64,000 bases of DNA from G963667675 sp965197565 (GTDB taxonomy: Bacteria > Chloroflexota > Dehalococcoidia > Lucifugimonadales > UBA3495): the NCBI GenBank assembly GCA_965197565.1, contig CBDANK010000003.1:1054001-1118000 (forward strand). Reading direction: 5' to 3'. Both the position numbers and the translations under genes were made by a program. Positions 25,382 through 34,310 of this stretch are shown piece after piece (position 1 is the first letter of the stretch; each line of letters begins with the position of its first letter). The notes under the pieces are model-generated. The model saw nothing but the letters and a program-made list of their open reading frames with translations. It was not told where the DNA came from and did not search any database.

Positions 25382-26572
25382 TCATGCGCCGTTTTTGGCA
25401 AAGAGGGGGGCTACCTTCGACCCGAATAACTCGGTGCTCGACATTATTTGCTTGTGGGTCAAGCCTTGGCCTTCCATCCACAGCGTTATGTAGTTGACAC
25501 CAGCTACTTCCTGCAATTCATGAATCTGTTCGGCCACATCTTCCGGCGACCCGGCCAGTAGCAAGTGGTGCTTCCTATAAAACTCCCAGTTCAGGTCCAC
25601 TCTTTCCGGTATCTTTTCTCCCTCGTTATACCAATAGCTCGCCGGGCGCTTTTCAAATTGCCCCGCGTAAAAGGGAGTAACGAGGTGGTCTACTTCCTTT
25701 TTTGCTTGTTCGTAGGTGGGCGCCACATAGGCTATCCGCATAACGTTGATGTCGTCCCCCACCTTTAGCTCCCCGCCTTCTAGCTCGTTCCGTATACTGG
25801 TATACCTTTCGATTCTCTCGCGCAGTCTGTTTGCCGGCTGGACCCAGACCATCCCCTTTAAACCCAATCGGGCCGCCTCGGCGAAGGATGCCTCGGAAAC
25901 CATTAGCATCCATATTGGAGGATGCGGTTGTTGGTAGGGCTTGGGGCCCAAGCGCAGCTTCACTATATCGCCGTCCACCACCGCGGTAGGGTCCTCAAGA
26001 GCTTCAACTCCCTCCCTTAAGTATTCTCCCCAAGGGAACCCTGGCAGGGGGAAGGTGTAATGCTCTCCCTGGTGGGAAAAGAAAGGCTCCGTCCAGGCTT
26101 TCTTCAAGATTTCCACGACCTCGGCAAAGTGCACCCGAGTAGGCGTTTGATCGCTTGGCACGTAATGTTCTCTGACGTCTAGCTTCGGGTTCGGTAGAAT
26201 ATCCTTTAGTTGGGGATTGAAGATGGCTGCATCATACTGGACGCCGCCCCGCCCGATGCCCAAATCAACCCGGCCTTTGCTAATATGGTCTACAAGGGCA
26301 ACATCTTCCGCCAAGCGCAGTGGGTGCCAACCAGTGATGACATTGGCTTGCCCCAAGCGAATGCGGCTCGTTTGGGCCGCCAGCATCGCGCCAAATACCG
26401 AGGGATTAGGTGAATTGGTGTACGTAGAGTTAAAGTGGTGCTCATCCACCCAAGCGCATTCGAATCCAGCTTCCTCACACAGAACAACCTGCTCCGTTAG
26501 TTCATCCACCACATCGGCATAGACTCTCTTCAGAGTGAGGTCGTGTACACCGGTATATAGTCCAAATTTCAC
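25382..26572 (-). CDS. LLM-class flavin-dependent oxidoreductase
   Basis: 396 residues. Landmarks are MKFGLYTGVHD, CEEAGFECAWVDEHHFNSTY, SRIRLGQANVITGWHPLRLAED, and KGRVDLGIGRGGVQYDAAIF. These are followed by the long insertion typical of the larger LLM branch and the flavin-side QQPHPPIWMLMVSEASF. It is close in layout to 46805-47950 (both have the WHP/WNPIRIAEDIALLD strand and the SPDSVAE/SPEDVAE tail). GTG start with AAAGGAGGAG ahead. Substrate unknown. Confidence 0.88.
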   Translation of the reverse strand: MKFGLYTGVHDLTLKRVYADVVDELTEQVVLCEEAGFECAWVDEHHFNSTYTNSPNPSVFGAMLAAQTSRIRLGQANVITGWHPLRLAEDVALVDHISKGRVDLGIGRGGVQYDAAIFNPQLKDILPNPKLDVREHYVPSDQTPTRVHFAEVVEILKKAWTEPFFSHQGEHYTFPLPGFPWGEYLREGVEALEDPTAVVDGDIVKLRLGPKPYQQPHPPIWMLMVSEASFAEAARLGLKGMVWVQPANRLRERIERYTSIRNELEGGELKVGDDINVMRIAYVAPTYEQAKKEVDHLVTPFYAGQFEKRPASYWYNEGEKIPERVDLNWEFYRKHHLLLAGSPEDVAEQIHELQEVAGVNYITLWMEGQGLTHKQIMSSTELFGSKVAPLFAKNGA

Positions 26573-26711
26573 AGGACTCCTCCTTTCGGGATTCCTTTTC
26601 CTGACCGCTGGCTTGTTAGACTGGGGTTTCTTAGTTCAACTTTCAACCAGTCTCGGTCTAATCGACTGGCACTAATGGAGATTACTCCCACCCCCGGAAG
26701 CCTGTCAACCA

Positions 26712-28070
26712 TTATAAGGATGCTCTACGCCGCCGCATGACCACACCCAGATAAACCAAGACCGCCACGAGCAGTACTCCGGCGCCTCCCAGGGCTATTC
26801 CCACGGCAAGCGTGCCAACCGACAACGAGCTTGACGTGGAGTCGGTACCCGCCCCGCTACTGCCAGCGGCCTCCAACGAGGTTCCCGTAGAATCGGTACT
26901 CGCCCCGCTACCGCCAGCGGCCTCGGCGGTGTCCTGTGCGCCTCCGCTTTGGCTCAGCGAGACGACGGAACTCTCGCTGGCCAGAGCGTTTTGTAGCTCC
27001 GATCTGTCGCAGTCGAAGACCCCCTTCATATTGGTTAGGTCTCGGATGTTGGACACGTCCTTGAGCTGTGGGTCGTAGTCGAAGATGGGGTCGACCGTCA
27101 TCTCCTCAGGCGATATGACGGTATTCAACCGCGTCACATAGGCGTACCGGCTGGACAGGTCTTGCAGCAGCGGATGAACCACCACTAGCTCCCGCGTCGG
27201 CGCGGCGTACTCGGTTATGAAGGCCTGACCTCCGTATTCATCGGCTTTCTGACTCATCAACTGCCGGTAGTTGTTGCTCTGGCCGCGGCCGAAGAAGATC
27301 AGCTCTTCATTGGCTATGTCCATCTTGGCGTAGTTAACCGGCACCGCCTGTCTATCGGCATAGGTCCAAGTAATGACCGCCATGTTCGGATTGGCCGCAA
27401 CGGCAGTGAGCCGCAGCGGAATCATCGGTCCGGTGGAGGGGTAGGTCACCTTGACCGGCTCCACGTCCTGCACCCCCTGGTCGGGGCGCAGTTTCATGGC
27501 GAGGAACACGAACTCCTCCTCCACGTACACGTCGATCAGCGGCTCCATGGCCTCGGTGACGCGGTAGCTGTTCTCCCTGAGCCATGTAACCAGGGCGTCC
27601 GGGTCCTTCGATCCCACCACGTCGAATCCATACGGTCCCACCTCGCCACTGGCAAAAACCTCTACCTCCATTGCCGCAGCGGCTTCAGGCACTACCATAG
27701 GCATAGCCGTGGGGTTGACGGCGCACTCCGGCAGGGGAGGCAGAATGAACACCGGGTCGGTGGCAACCTCAAGCTCTCTGAAGGCCGACATCGCGTCTTC
27801 CGGCACCTCCACATCCTCCGCACCGATGGCCTCCGGCAGGGGAAGTATCCAGGAGAAGTCCGGCGCCGAGCCCGTGTACTCTATCTGGACATAGGCCGAC
27901 ACCGTGCCGTCACCGTTCTGGGTGAAGATGATGCGCTCGGCATTCTGGTCCACCGGGGTGTCGATGCAGAAGAACCCGCCACAGGCCAACACGGACTGCG
28001 CCGAGGCAATACCTACAATGGCAAAGAGGACGGCTGCCAGCAAACCGGCGAGCCGGAACCTGTTCAGCAT
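26712..28070 (-). CDS. DUF2330-family membrane-anchored extracellular protein
   Basis: About 452 residues from ATG 28070, which GGAGGGAC supports over the longer frame. A signal peptide (LLAAVLFAIVGIASAQSVLA) is followed by the DUF2330 hallmark ACGGFFCIDTPVDQNAERIIF. The ectodomain ends in a Ser/Thr/Gly-rich linker with two near-identical repeats (STGTSLEAAGSSGAGTDSTSSS region). One transmembrane helix (VGIALGGAGVLLVAVLVYLGVV) and an RRRR cytosolic tail follow. Function of DUF2330 is unknown. Probably anchored outside the cell. Confidence 0.85.
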   Translation of the reverse strand: MLNRFRLAGLLAAVLFAIVGIASAQSVLACGGFFCIDTPVDQNAERIIFTQNGDGTVSAYVQIEYTGSAPDFSWILPLPEAIGAEDVEVPEDAMSAFRELEVATDPVFILPPLPECAVNPTAMPMVVPEAAAAMEVEVFASGEVGPYGFDVVGSKDPDALVTWLRENSYRVTEAMEPLIDVYVEEEFVFLAMKLRPDQGVQDVEPVKVTYPSTGPMIPLRLTAVAANPNMAVITWTYADRQAVPVNYAKMDIANEELIFFGRGQSNNYRQLMSQKADEYGGQAFITEYAAPTRELVVVHPLLQDLSSRYAYVTRLNTVISPEEMTVDPIFDYDPQLKDVSNIRDLTNMKGVFDCDRSELQNALASESSVVSLSQSGGAQDTAEAAGGSGASTDSTGTSLEAAGSSGAGTDSTSSSLSVGTLAVGIALGGAGVLLVAVLVYLGVVMRRRRASL

Positions 28071-28176
28071 GAACGAGTCCCTCCAGCCAGGAATCAATCT
28101 GCTTCGCCGGTCCCCGGCCTTTTCAAACGCTGTTTCTCGCTATTCAGGACCTCTGCGGGCCTAAAGTTTGCTGGGC

Positions 28177-29340
28177 CTATCTTCGGCCCCCATAAAAAGT
28201 CTCGGTGGCCCGCTGCAAGCCGGCTTTGCGGTTGGCTTGCAACTCCTCTTTGCGTTCACTGGCCCAACGGCTGGAGGCAATTACTCCGCTCAACGCCCCC
28301 TGGAAATGGGGCATGACGTAACGGGCTAACAACTCGTAGTTGCGCAAGAGCGTTTCGCGGGGCGCCCAGTCCTCGACTTGGATCATGAACAAGCCAAAGC
28401 CTCCGCTGATCTCTTGCAGCCGGTCAATTGCCGCGATGCAGTCATCCGGGGTCCCCACGACCCAATGGTTATGCTCCACCATATAGTCGACAATCCGGTC
28501 CCGGGCCACGTCGGGAATGGAGTTGCCCAGAGTCTCGCCGTAATACTCGGTGACGACCCGCGCCGCGCCCTCTCGGACTTCGTTGAAAGCCTGCTCGCGG
28601 GTCTCAGCCAGGTGACAGTTCATCACGATCCCCCAGTCTTCCCGGCGCACCACCTTGTTATGCTCCGCCGCCGTTTCCTCGGCAATAGACCACAACTCCT
28701 TTAAGCTGGTCTTGCGGACCGTGTCCCTGGGGACGCTTACAGAGAGGACCGCCGCACCGTGCTTCCCCGCCAGGGTCACACCCGACGGCGACTCTGAGGA
28801 GGCTACGGCGATGGGCACATGAGGCTGCTGATACGGCCGGAGTTGAAGCACCGCTTCATTGAGCTCGAACCAGTCGCTCTTATAAGTGATCGGCTCCTCT
28901 TCGGTAAACAAGCGCATGATAATGTCCAAGGACTCGGTCATCATCTCCCGTTGGCGTTCCGGTTTGATGCCCAGCATAAGGCCGTCGGAGGCCAAGGCTC
29001 CGGGGCCGACGCCAAGGATGACCCGTCCCCGGGTGAGGTGGTCCAGCAACACCATGCGGTTGGCCACCATGAGGGGGTGGTGATAGGGCAAGCTTACCAC
29101 TCCGGTGCCCAGACGGATGTTTCTGGTGCGCTCGGCGGCCGTGGCTATAAACACCTCGGGAGAGGCGATGGTCTCCCAACCAGCGGTGTGGTGCTCGCCG
29201 ATGTAGGCTTCGTCGAAGCCAAGGACGTCCAGCCACTGAATTAGCTCAAGGTCCCGTTCCAATGCCAGGGTCGGGTTTTCGCCCACCCGGTGGAAAGGTC
29301 CCATGAAAATCCCGAACTTCATTCTATTGGCTATTGACAT
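28177..29340 (-). CDS. LLM-class flavin-dependent oxidoreductase
   Basis: 387 residues from ATG 29340 (MSIANRMKFGIFMGPFHR), which has GGGGGT ahead; the frame extends to 29421 without support. Blocks: LDVLGFDEAYIGEHHTAGWE, RTRNIRLGTGVVSLPYHHPLMVANRM, LDHLTRGRVILGVGPGALASDGLM, and VGTPDDCIAAIDRLQE. This is the EHH branch related to alkanal and limonene 1,2-monooxygenases. Preceded and followed by noncoding gaps, so probably a single-gene unit. Confidence 0.88.
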   Translation of the reverse strand: MSIANRMKFGIFMGPFHRVGENPTLALERDLELIQWLDVLGFDEAYIGEHHTAGWETIASPEVFIATAAERTRNIRLGTGVVSLPYHHPLMVANRMVLLDHLTRGRVILGVGPGALASDGLMLGIKPERQREMMTESLDIIMRLFTEEEPITYKSDWFELNEAVLQLRPYQQPHVPIAVASSESPSGVTLAGKHGAAVLSVSVPRDTVRKTSLKELWSIAEETAAEHNKVVRREDWGIVMNCHLAETREQAFNEVREGAARVVTEYYGETLGNSIPDVARDRIVDYMVEHNHWVVGTPDDCIAAIDRLQEISGGFGLFMIQVEDWAPRETLLRNYELLARYVMPHFQGALSGVIASSRWASERKEELQANRKAGLQRATETFYGGRR

Positions 29341-29550
29341 ATCACAACCCCCAAATAAATTTGATTCTATCGACCGCCCGAGTTGCCGGTAAGCCGCCCC
29401 GGAGCAGGGTGGTTCATTCAATCGGTCCGATGGCGGCGCCGAGTGGGCCAGGGTGAATGCTGGCCGGAAGGTAGACTGGAAAAACTTGATTCATTCTAAC
29501 ATGGGAAATCGGAATTCCCTAAATCAAGCTGCCTCTAAGTCAGGGCCTTT

Positions 29551-29885
29551 TCATTGTCACCCCCGGCCTGCGCCGGGGCAGGCTCTGAGCCACTCTCCCA
29601 TGTCACCCCGAGCGGAGCGAGGGGTCTAAAACCCTTGACTACATTCTCTTTATTCGTTATTCGGACCAGGTTCTTGCTGAAGGCTTTTGGGGCCTGTTGA
29701 CACTACCAATTTCCTATATAGGGATTGGTAGTCCAGCCTCCCACAAAGGGCGCCTCTACAACCGGCGTGCTACGGGATTTCGTAGGGGCAACCCTTGTGG
29801 TTGCCCGGTCCTCAGCTATTAGTGTCAACAGGCCCTAGATTCTTCGCCTACGGCTCAGAGTGACAGTTTCCGAGAATGAAAAGAC
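29551..29885 (+). repeat. Dispersed REP-type repeat, interrupted by the MITE
   Basis: Related to 39135-39342 and, inverted, to 34185-34296. Shared blocks include CAGGCTCTGAGCCACTCT, GTCACCCCGAGCGGAGCGAG, TCGGACCAGGTTCTTGCTG and AGATTCTTCGCCT. In this copy the MITE splits the last two blocks, whereas the other copies read through. No gene in this gap (29341-29893). Confidence 0.75.
29690..29835. mobile_element. 146-bp MITE (copy 2)
   Basis: Identical to 24781-24926 except for one base in the TCCAGCCTCC segment. The right flank is TA; the left flank is TG. It interrupts a dispersed repeat whose empty form (GGCTTTAGATTC) is visible at 34.2 kb on the minus strand, so insertion into a TA is directly supported. 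Confidence 0.85.
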
Positions 29886-29893
29886 CCCGGCCT

Positions 29894-31267
29894 CTAAGTC
29901 TTGCTGCAGGATGTCCGTCTACCTCGGCCTAAGGCACGAAGGGTCCTTGTCCCCCCGCCCGCCGACGCCGGGCGGGGCTTCAGGAGCAGCCCGGCCGCGG
30001 TCAATGAAAGAGGCGCGAAGCTTAATATGGCAAGGGCCGGCTTCAAGTTTCCCAGCGCGTCCTGAAGGAAGCCGGCAATCAGAGGCCCCAGCGTCATTCC
30101 GGTTGCGGTCATTGTCATGGTCAGGGTGATCGCTATGGCGACCTCCCTGGGACGGATATCCTGAAGCTGGAAAGGCACCGTGGCCAGTATCGGCCAGAAG
30201 CCCTGTCCTATACCGTTAATCAACGCAAAAACCAGCAACAAAGGCAGGGAGCCGGTCAGGGTCATGCCTGCAAAGCTGCCGGCCATGACGAAACCGAGGA
30301 TGCTCAGGAGACCGTTCCGCTTGCCTGTGACGAAGACCAGGTAGCTGAATACCAGGCCGGACGCGCCGCCGATAGCGGTGCTCAGGGCCAGGAGTCCTCC
30401 GGACCACTGTAGCGAAACGTTGTAGGTGTTGAGCATCAGGGTCGGGAAGAAGCTGAGGAACGCGGAGGAAGCCAAGGACATACCCATAAAACCGAACCCT
30501 GCCAGCCACAGGTCGCGGTACATCAGGGCCCCCATCAGCAGGCCCGCTTCCCGGGGGGCCTCCCGCCTTCGATACTCGGCAGTAACCCGGTCTCTTCCCA
30601 ACAACACCCAGAGGAGTGTCAATACCGCAAACAAAGCGCCAAAGATATTAAAGGTCATCCTCCAATCGTTGCCCAGGCTCTTGAGGATGAAAGGCGTGAG
30701 CAAGAACCCGCCGCCGAAGACCAGCCCGTAGATGGCATTGGAGAAGGTGTTGGCCAGGACTATCTCCCGGTCCGCGAACCACTGTTGGGTCAGGAGGGCC
30801 CTGGCCGGATCGGCGGCCAGCCGGACAATGCCGAAAAGCAGACGGCCCGCAAGCAACACGACAAAGGTAGGCGCCCAACCCTGAACAAAGAGCAGCAGCG
30901 TGCCCAAGGCAAGGGTTATGGTGGTCAGCGTCTTCACCCTGTACCTGGAAAACCACCAACTCATGGGAATGCCCAGGGCCAGGGTGCCCCAGAAGGCGGA
31001 GGAGCCGAGAAGACCCTGTTGGCTTGGCGAAAGGCTGAACTCTGCGCTTATGGAGGGTAGTAGAAATCCCAGGGTGGCCCCGAACATATACCCGCTGGTC
31101 TGGGAGATACTCCACAACCCCAGGACCACCCAGCGGTAGTTGGGAATGGCCTCGCCGTCCGGAGCCTGGTATAGCAACCAGCGTATTCCGCGGCTTACTC
31201 CAGGTAGACCGGCAAGGGTCATGAGGAAAAAGCCGGAAGCCAGGATCAGCAGGCCGGAGAGCGTCAT
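29894..31267 (-). CDS. MFS transporter
   Basis: 457 residues with about 12 predicted membrane segments, for example LLILASGFFLMTLAGLPGV at the start and GLVFSYLVF. Loop motifs such as WWFSRYRVKTL fit the major facilitator loop 2-3 pattern. Unlike typical carriers it begins with a hydrophobic hairpin (MTLSGLLILASGFFLM) that is almost the same as the start of the MFS gene at 41433. Sequence resembles oxalate/formate or monocarboxylate-type carriers, but the substrate is unassigned. The last ~20 residues (GRGRRTSCSKT) are encoded in low-complexity repeat-like DNA. Confidence 0.85.
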   Translation of the reverse strand: MTLSGLLILASGFFLMTLAGLPGVSRGIRWLLYQAPDGEAIPNYRWVVLGLWSISQTSGYMFGATLGFLLPSISAEFSLSPSQQGLLGSSAFWGTLALGIPMSWWFSRYRVKTLTTITLALGTLLLFVQGWAPTFVVLLAGRLLFGIVRLAADPARALLTQQWFADREIVLANTFSNAIYGLVFGGGFLLTPFILKSLGNDWRMTFNIFGALFAVLTLLWVLLGRDRVTAEYRRREAPREAGLLMGALMYRDLWLAGFGFMGMSLASSAFLSFFPTLMLNTYNVSLQWSGGLLALSTAIGGASGLVFSYLVFVTGKRNGLLSILGFVMAGSFAGMTLTGSLPLLLVFALINGIGQGFWPILATVPFQLQDIRPREVAIAITLTMTMTATGMTLGPLIAGFLQDALGNLKPALAILSFAPLSLTAAGLLLKPRPASAGGGTRTLRALGRGRRTSCSKT

Positions 31268-31789
31268 ACTACGTTATTGATGCGTGAACGATAAACTAAA
31301 CCGGTCCCCGTCATTGTGTTGCTTCTCATGCTATAGCCCTGCCCCTCCTAATCTCCCGACACTTCCCCCTTGCCACCTCCGGTGCCCCCTCTCTACGCTG
31401 TTACTAGGCAGCTATTAACCTCTTGCCAAATCTATCAAACGGCCACTGAGGCCACGGCTCACAATGGCACACAATGGCCCTGAAATAAAAAAACCCCGGC
31501 CTCTCTCCCCGCCAGCAATCGGAGCCTGGCTGCCATTTTCATCTGCATACGCGGCCTCCACAAGGCCCTTCGCCGGAATGACGGGGAGGGGATAGTTTAG
31601 AAATTTATTCACGTCTCTGTAATAGCAACGCTAAGTGAGATTGAGCGATTGACAGCATCAACTTCCAACTATAGAGTTGTGTAACTGCGAAGGCACTAAT
31701 TTTCGTAAGGGAATTCAGTCCAAAAACGTCAAGTGCCGGCTCGTAAGGTCTCTGTCCCGCGTTGAATCTTTAAGCGGAGGATTTGCCAA
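31268..31789. other. Intergenic region between divergent MFS and LLM genes
   Basis: No credible gene. It contains GCATACGCGGCCTCCACAAG (shared with ~24.7 kb) and an A-run followed by CCCCGGCC, similar to the end of the 29.5-kb repeat. The last ~100 bases should hold the promoter of the LLM array; I cannot pick out a convincing -35/-10 pair. Confidence 0.45.
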
Positions 31790-32917
31790 ATGCGGTTCGG
31801 CTTGCTACAGAGCGGTCACTCACCTCCGGGGTCATACAACTACTATTACCGTTACAAGGACCTGGTTGACGAGGCGATTCAGGCGGAGCGAATGGGGTTC
31901 GATTTCTGGGGCACCACTGAAACCCACTTTGGCACAGTGGCTACTGTATCAGCCCCCGAGGCATTCTTCCCCTACTTGGCCGCCAAGACGAGTAGAATCC
32001 GGTTTCGGGCCTTGGTCACGCTGCTCCCTTTCGCCTTTAATCACCCCATAAGGGTGGCGGAACAAATAGCAACCCTGGATATTCTATCGGACGGCCGGGC
32101 CGACTTGGGAGTAGGACGGGGCAACACTATAGAGGAAATTGAAGGCTTCGGCATATCCTTCGACGACACGCGCTCACAGACCTGGGAGGCCCTGGAGATT
32201 ATCGAAAAGGCCCTGACCTTAGAGGAGTTCGAGCATCACGGAGAGCTTCTGGACCTTCCCCGCCGCCGCTTGGTCCCCAAACCTTTGCAAACTCCTCACC
32301 CTCCTATCTCCATGGCGGCGACCAGCGTGGACACCTGCCGCACCGCCGGCGAGTTGGGAATCGGCGCCATGGTCCTTGATCTGTGGATGGGCTGGGAGTA
32401 TTTGCAACAACAGATCGACGCCTATAGGTCTGGCTTGACCATCGCTAACCCGCTATGCGGCCAGGTCAATAGTACCCTGGGGGTCACTGCGCTAACCTCA
32501 TTCTGCGCCAGCACACTGGAAGAGGCTAAAGAATTAGCTGGCCCTTGGGCGATGCGGCACCACCGGACCGTCACCGCTGGACACACTGAATTATCGAGAC
32601 GCTCGCCGGACTACGGGTATATGGCCCGAATGGCCGACCGGGAAAAGTATACCGGCAACCTGGATTTCTTGAGGGAGAATAGCCCGACCTGCTTGATAGG
32701 CACTCCGGACGACTTTATCGAGCGTATCCAGAAGCTGGAAAAGATGGGAGTTGACGAGATCATCCTGCTTAATGACGGCGTAGGACACGAGAAGATTACC
32801 AAGTCCGTCGACCTTGTCGGGAAGTATGTCATCCCCGAGTTCAAGAGCCCGCAGTCTGTCTTTCGCGGCGATCCGGTGCGGGATGCGCCCTTGCCTGAGC
32901 CGGTCCCGTCGACATAG
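31790..32917 (+). CDS. LLM-class monooxygenase, tandem paralogue 1
   Basis: 375 residues. Blocks: MRFGLLQSGHSPPGSYNYYY, MGFDFWGTTETHFGTVA, SRIRFRALVTLLPFAFNHPIRV, DGRADLGVGRGNTIEEIEGF, and LIGTPDDFIERIQKLEKMGV. The usual EHH after the first helix is TETHF here, while the other two copies have EQHF. GGAGG precedes the ATG. It is the first of three head-to-tail genes whose products match along their length and share the end segment RGDPVRDAPLPEP. Substrate unknown. Confidence 0.9.
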   Translation: MRFGLLQSGHSPPGSYNYYYRYKDLVDEAIQAERMGFDFWGTTETHFGTVATVSAPEAFFPYLAAKTSRIRFRALVTLLPFAFNHPIRVAEQIATLDILSDGRADLGVGRGNTIEEIEGFGISFDDTRSQTWEALEIIEKALTLEEFEHHGELLDLPRRRLVPKPLQTPHPPISMAATSVDTCRTAGELGIGAMVLDLWMGWEYLQQQIDAYRSGLTIANPLCGQVNSTLGVTALTSFCASTLEEAKELAGPWAMRHHRTVTAGHTELSRRSPDYGYMARMADREKYTGNLDFLRENSPTCLIGTPDDFIERIQKLEKMGVDEIILLNDGVGHEKITKSVDLVGKYVIPEFKSPQSVFRGDPVRDAPLPEPVPST

Positions 32918-33027
32918 GTTTCGGCCCGGGTTTCACCGTGGCCGGCGCCGGTCCTAGGGCTTGCGGGGTAGATTGGTTAGACCGTAGTTCCAGACCTCGT
33001 TGATTCTTCCAGTGGAGGTTTCAAAAA

Positions 33028-34155
33028 ATGCAATTTTGCTTGGAACATTCTGGTGCTTCACCTCCGGGGCAGTATAACTACTATCACCGCTACAAGGACC
33101 TGATCGATGAGGCAATTCTAGCGGAGCGAATGGGGTTCGATGTATGGGGCACCACGGAACAACATTTTGGAACATCGTCCACTGTCCCCTCCCCCGAGGT
33201 GGTCTTCCCCTATGTGGCGGCTAAGACGAGCAGGATACGGTTCCGGGCCTTGGTCACCCTCCTCCCCTTCGCCTTTAATCACCCCATCAGGGTCGCGGAA
33301 CAAATATCGACCCTGGATATTCTCTCGGACGGCCGGGCTGAGTTGGGAGTAGGACGGGGCAACACTGTAGAGGAAATTGAAGGCTTCGGCATATCCTTCG
33401 ACGACACGCGGCCGCAAATGTGGGAGGCCTTGGAGGTTATCGAAAAAGCCCTGACCTTGGAGGAGTTCGAGCATCACGGAGAACTTCTGGACCTGCCACG
33501 CCGCCGCTTGGTGCCCAAGCCTCTGCAAACTCCACACCCGCCCATCTCCATGGCCGCGTCAAGCGTGCCCACCTGCCGCACCGCCGGCGAGTTGGGCATC
33601 GGCCTCATGATTTTTGACTTGTGCTTGGGCTGGGAGTATTTGCAACAGCAGATCGACGCCTATAAGGCGGGGCTGGCCGCGGCCAACCCGCTATGCGGCC
33701 AGGTTAATAGCACCCTGGGTGTTCTCGCGCTAAGCGCCTACTGCGGCGCTACACCTAAGAAAGCCAAGGAAGAAGCCGGCGACTGGATAATGCGGATGCA
33801 TAGAAACGTTACTGCCGGACACACCGCATTATCGAAACGCTCGCCGGACTACGGCTACATGGCCAAAATGTTCGACTTGGAGAAGCACGTGGGCGACCTG
33901 GACTTCATCAAGGAGAGTACGCCTAGTTTTCTCTTGGGCACTCCGGACGACTTTATCGAGCGTATCCAGAGACTGGAAAAGATGGGGGTTGACGAGATAA
34001 TCCTGCATATCGACGCCGTAGGGCATGAAAATCTCATGAAGTCAATCGACCTTATTGGCAGGTACGTCATCCCTGAGTTCAAGAGCCCGCAATCCATCTT
34101 TCGCGGCGACCCGGTGCGGGATGCGCCCTTGCCTGAACCGGTCCCATCGGTATAG
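33028..34155 (+). CDS. LLM-class monooxygenase, tandem paralogue 2
   Basis: 375 residues, the closest relative of its two neighbours. It differs mainly in the N-terminal pocket (FCLEHSGASPPGQYNYYHRY), in FDLCLGWEYLQQQ, and in DLDFIKESTPSFLLGTPD where copy 1 has NSPTCLIGTPD. The active-site-side landmark is TTEQHFGTSSTVPSPEVV. GGAGG is eight bases before the ATG. The 110-base gap to paralogue 1 has no hairpin terminator, so cotranscription is possible. Confidence 0.9.
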   Translation: MQFCLEHSGASPPGQYNYYHRYKDLIDEAILAERMGFDVWGTTEQHFGTSSTVPSPEVVFPYVAAKTSRIRFRALVTLLPFAFNHPIRVAEQISTLDILSDGRAELGVGRGNTVEEIEGFGISFDDTRPQMWEALEVIEKALTLEEFEHHGELLDLPRRRLVPKPLQTPHPPISMAASSVPTCRTAGELGIGLMIFDLCLGWEYLQQQIDAYKAGLAAANPLCGQVNSTLGVLALSAYCGATPKKAKEEAGDWIMRMHRNVTAGHTALSKRSPDYGYMAKMFDLEKHVGDLDFIKESTPSFLLGTPDDFIERIQRLEKMGVDEIILHIDAVGHENLMKSIDLIGRYVIPEFKSPQSIFRGDPVRDAPLPEPVPSV

Positions 34156-34184
34156 GTTTTATTAAGACCGGAGCAGGTCCCCAG

Positions 34185-34296
34185 GGTCTTTCCATTCTCG
34201 GAAAATGTCATTCTGGCCGCAGGTAATGTCATTCTGAGCCGCAGGCGAAGAATCTAAAGCCCTTCAGCAAGAACCTGGTCCGAGTATCTAAGAGAA
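34185..34296 (-). repeat. Dispersed REP-type repeat (inverted copy, uninterrupted)
   Basis: The minus strand reads TCGGACCAGGTTCTTGCTGA, then GGGCTTTAGATTCTTCGCC. This is the same unit as at 29.6 and 39.3 kb but without the MITE. It lies in the leader of LLM paralogue 3. Confidence 0.75.
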
Positions 34297-34310
34297 GTGG
34301 AGGTTAAAAA

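Noticed and set aside
29551..29885. Possible CRISPR array from the repeated CACCCCGAGC units
   Set aside because: Unit spacing is irregular, repeats are palindromic and dispersed, and no regular spacers or cas genes exist.
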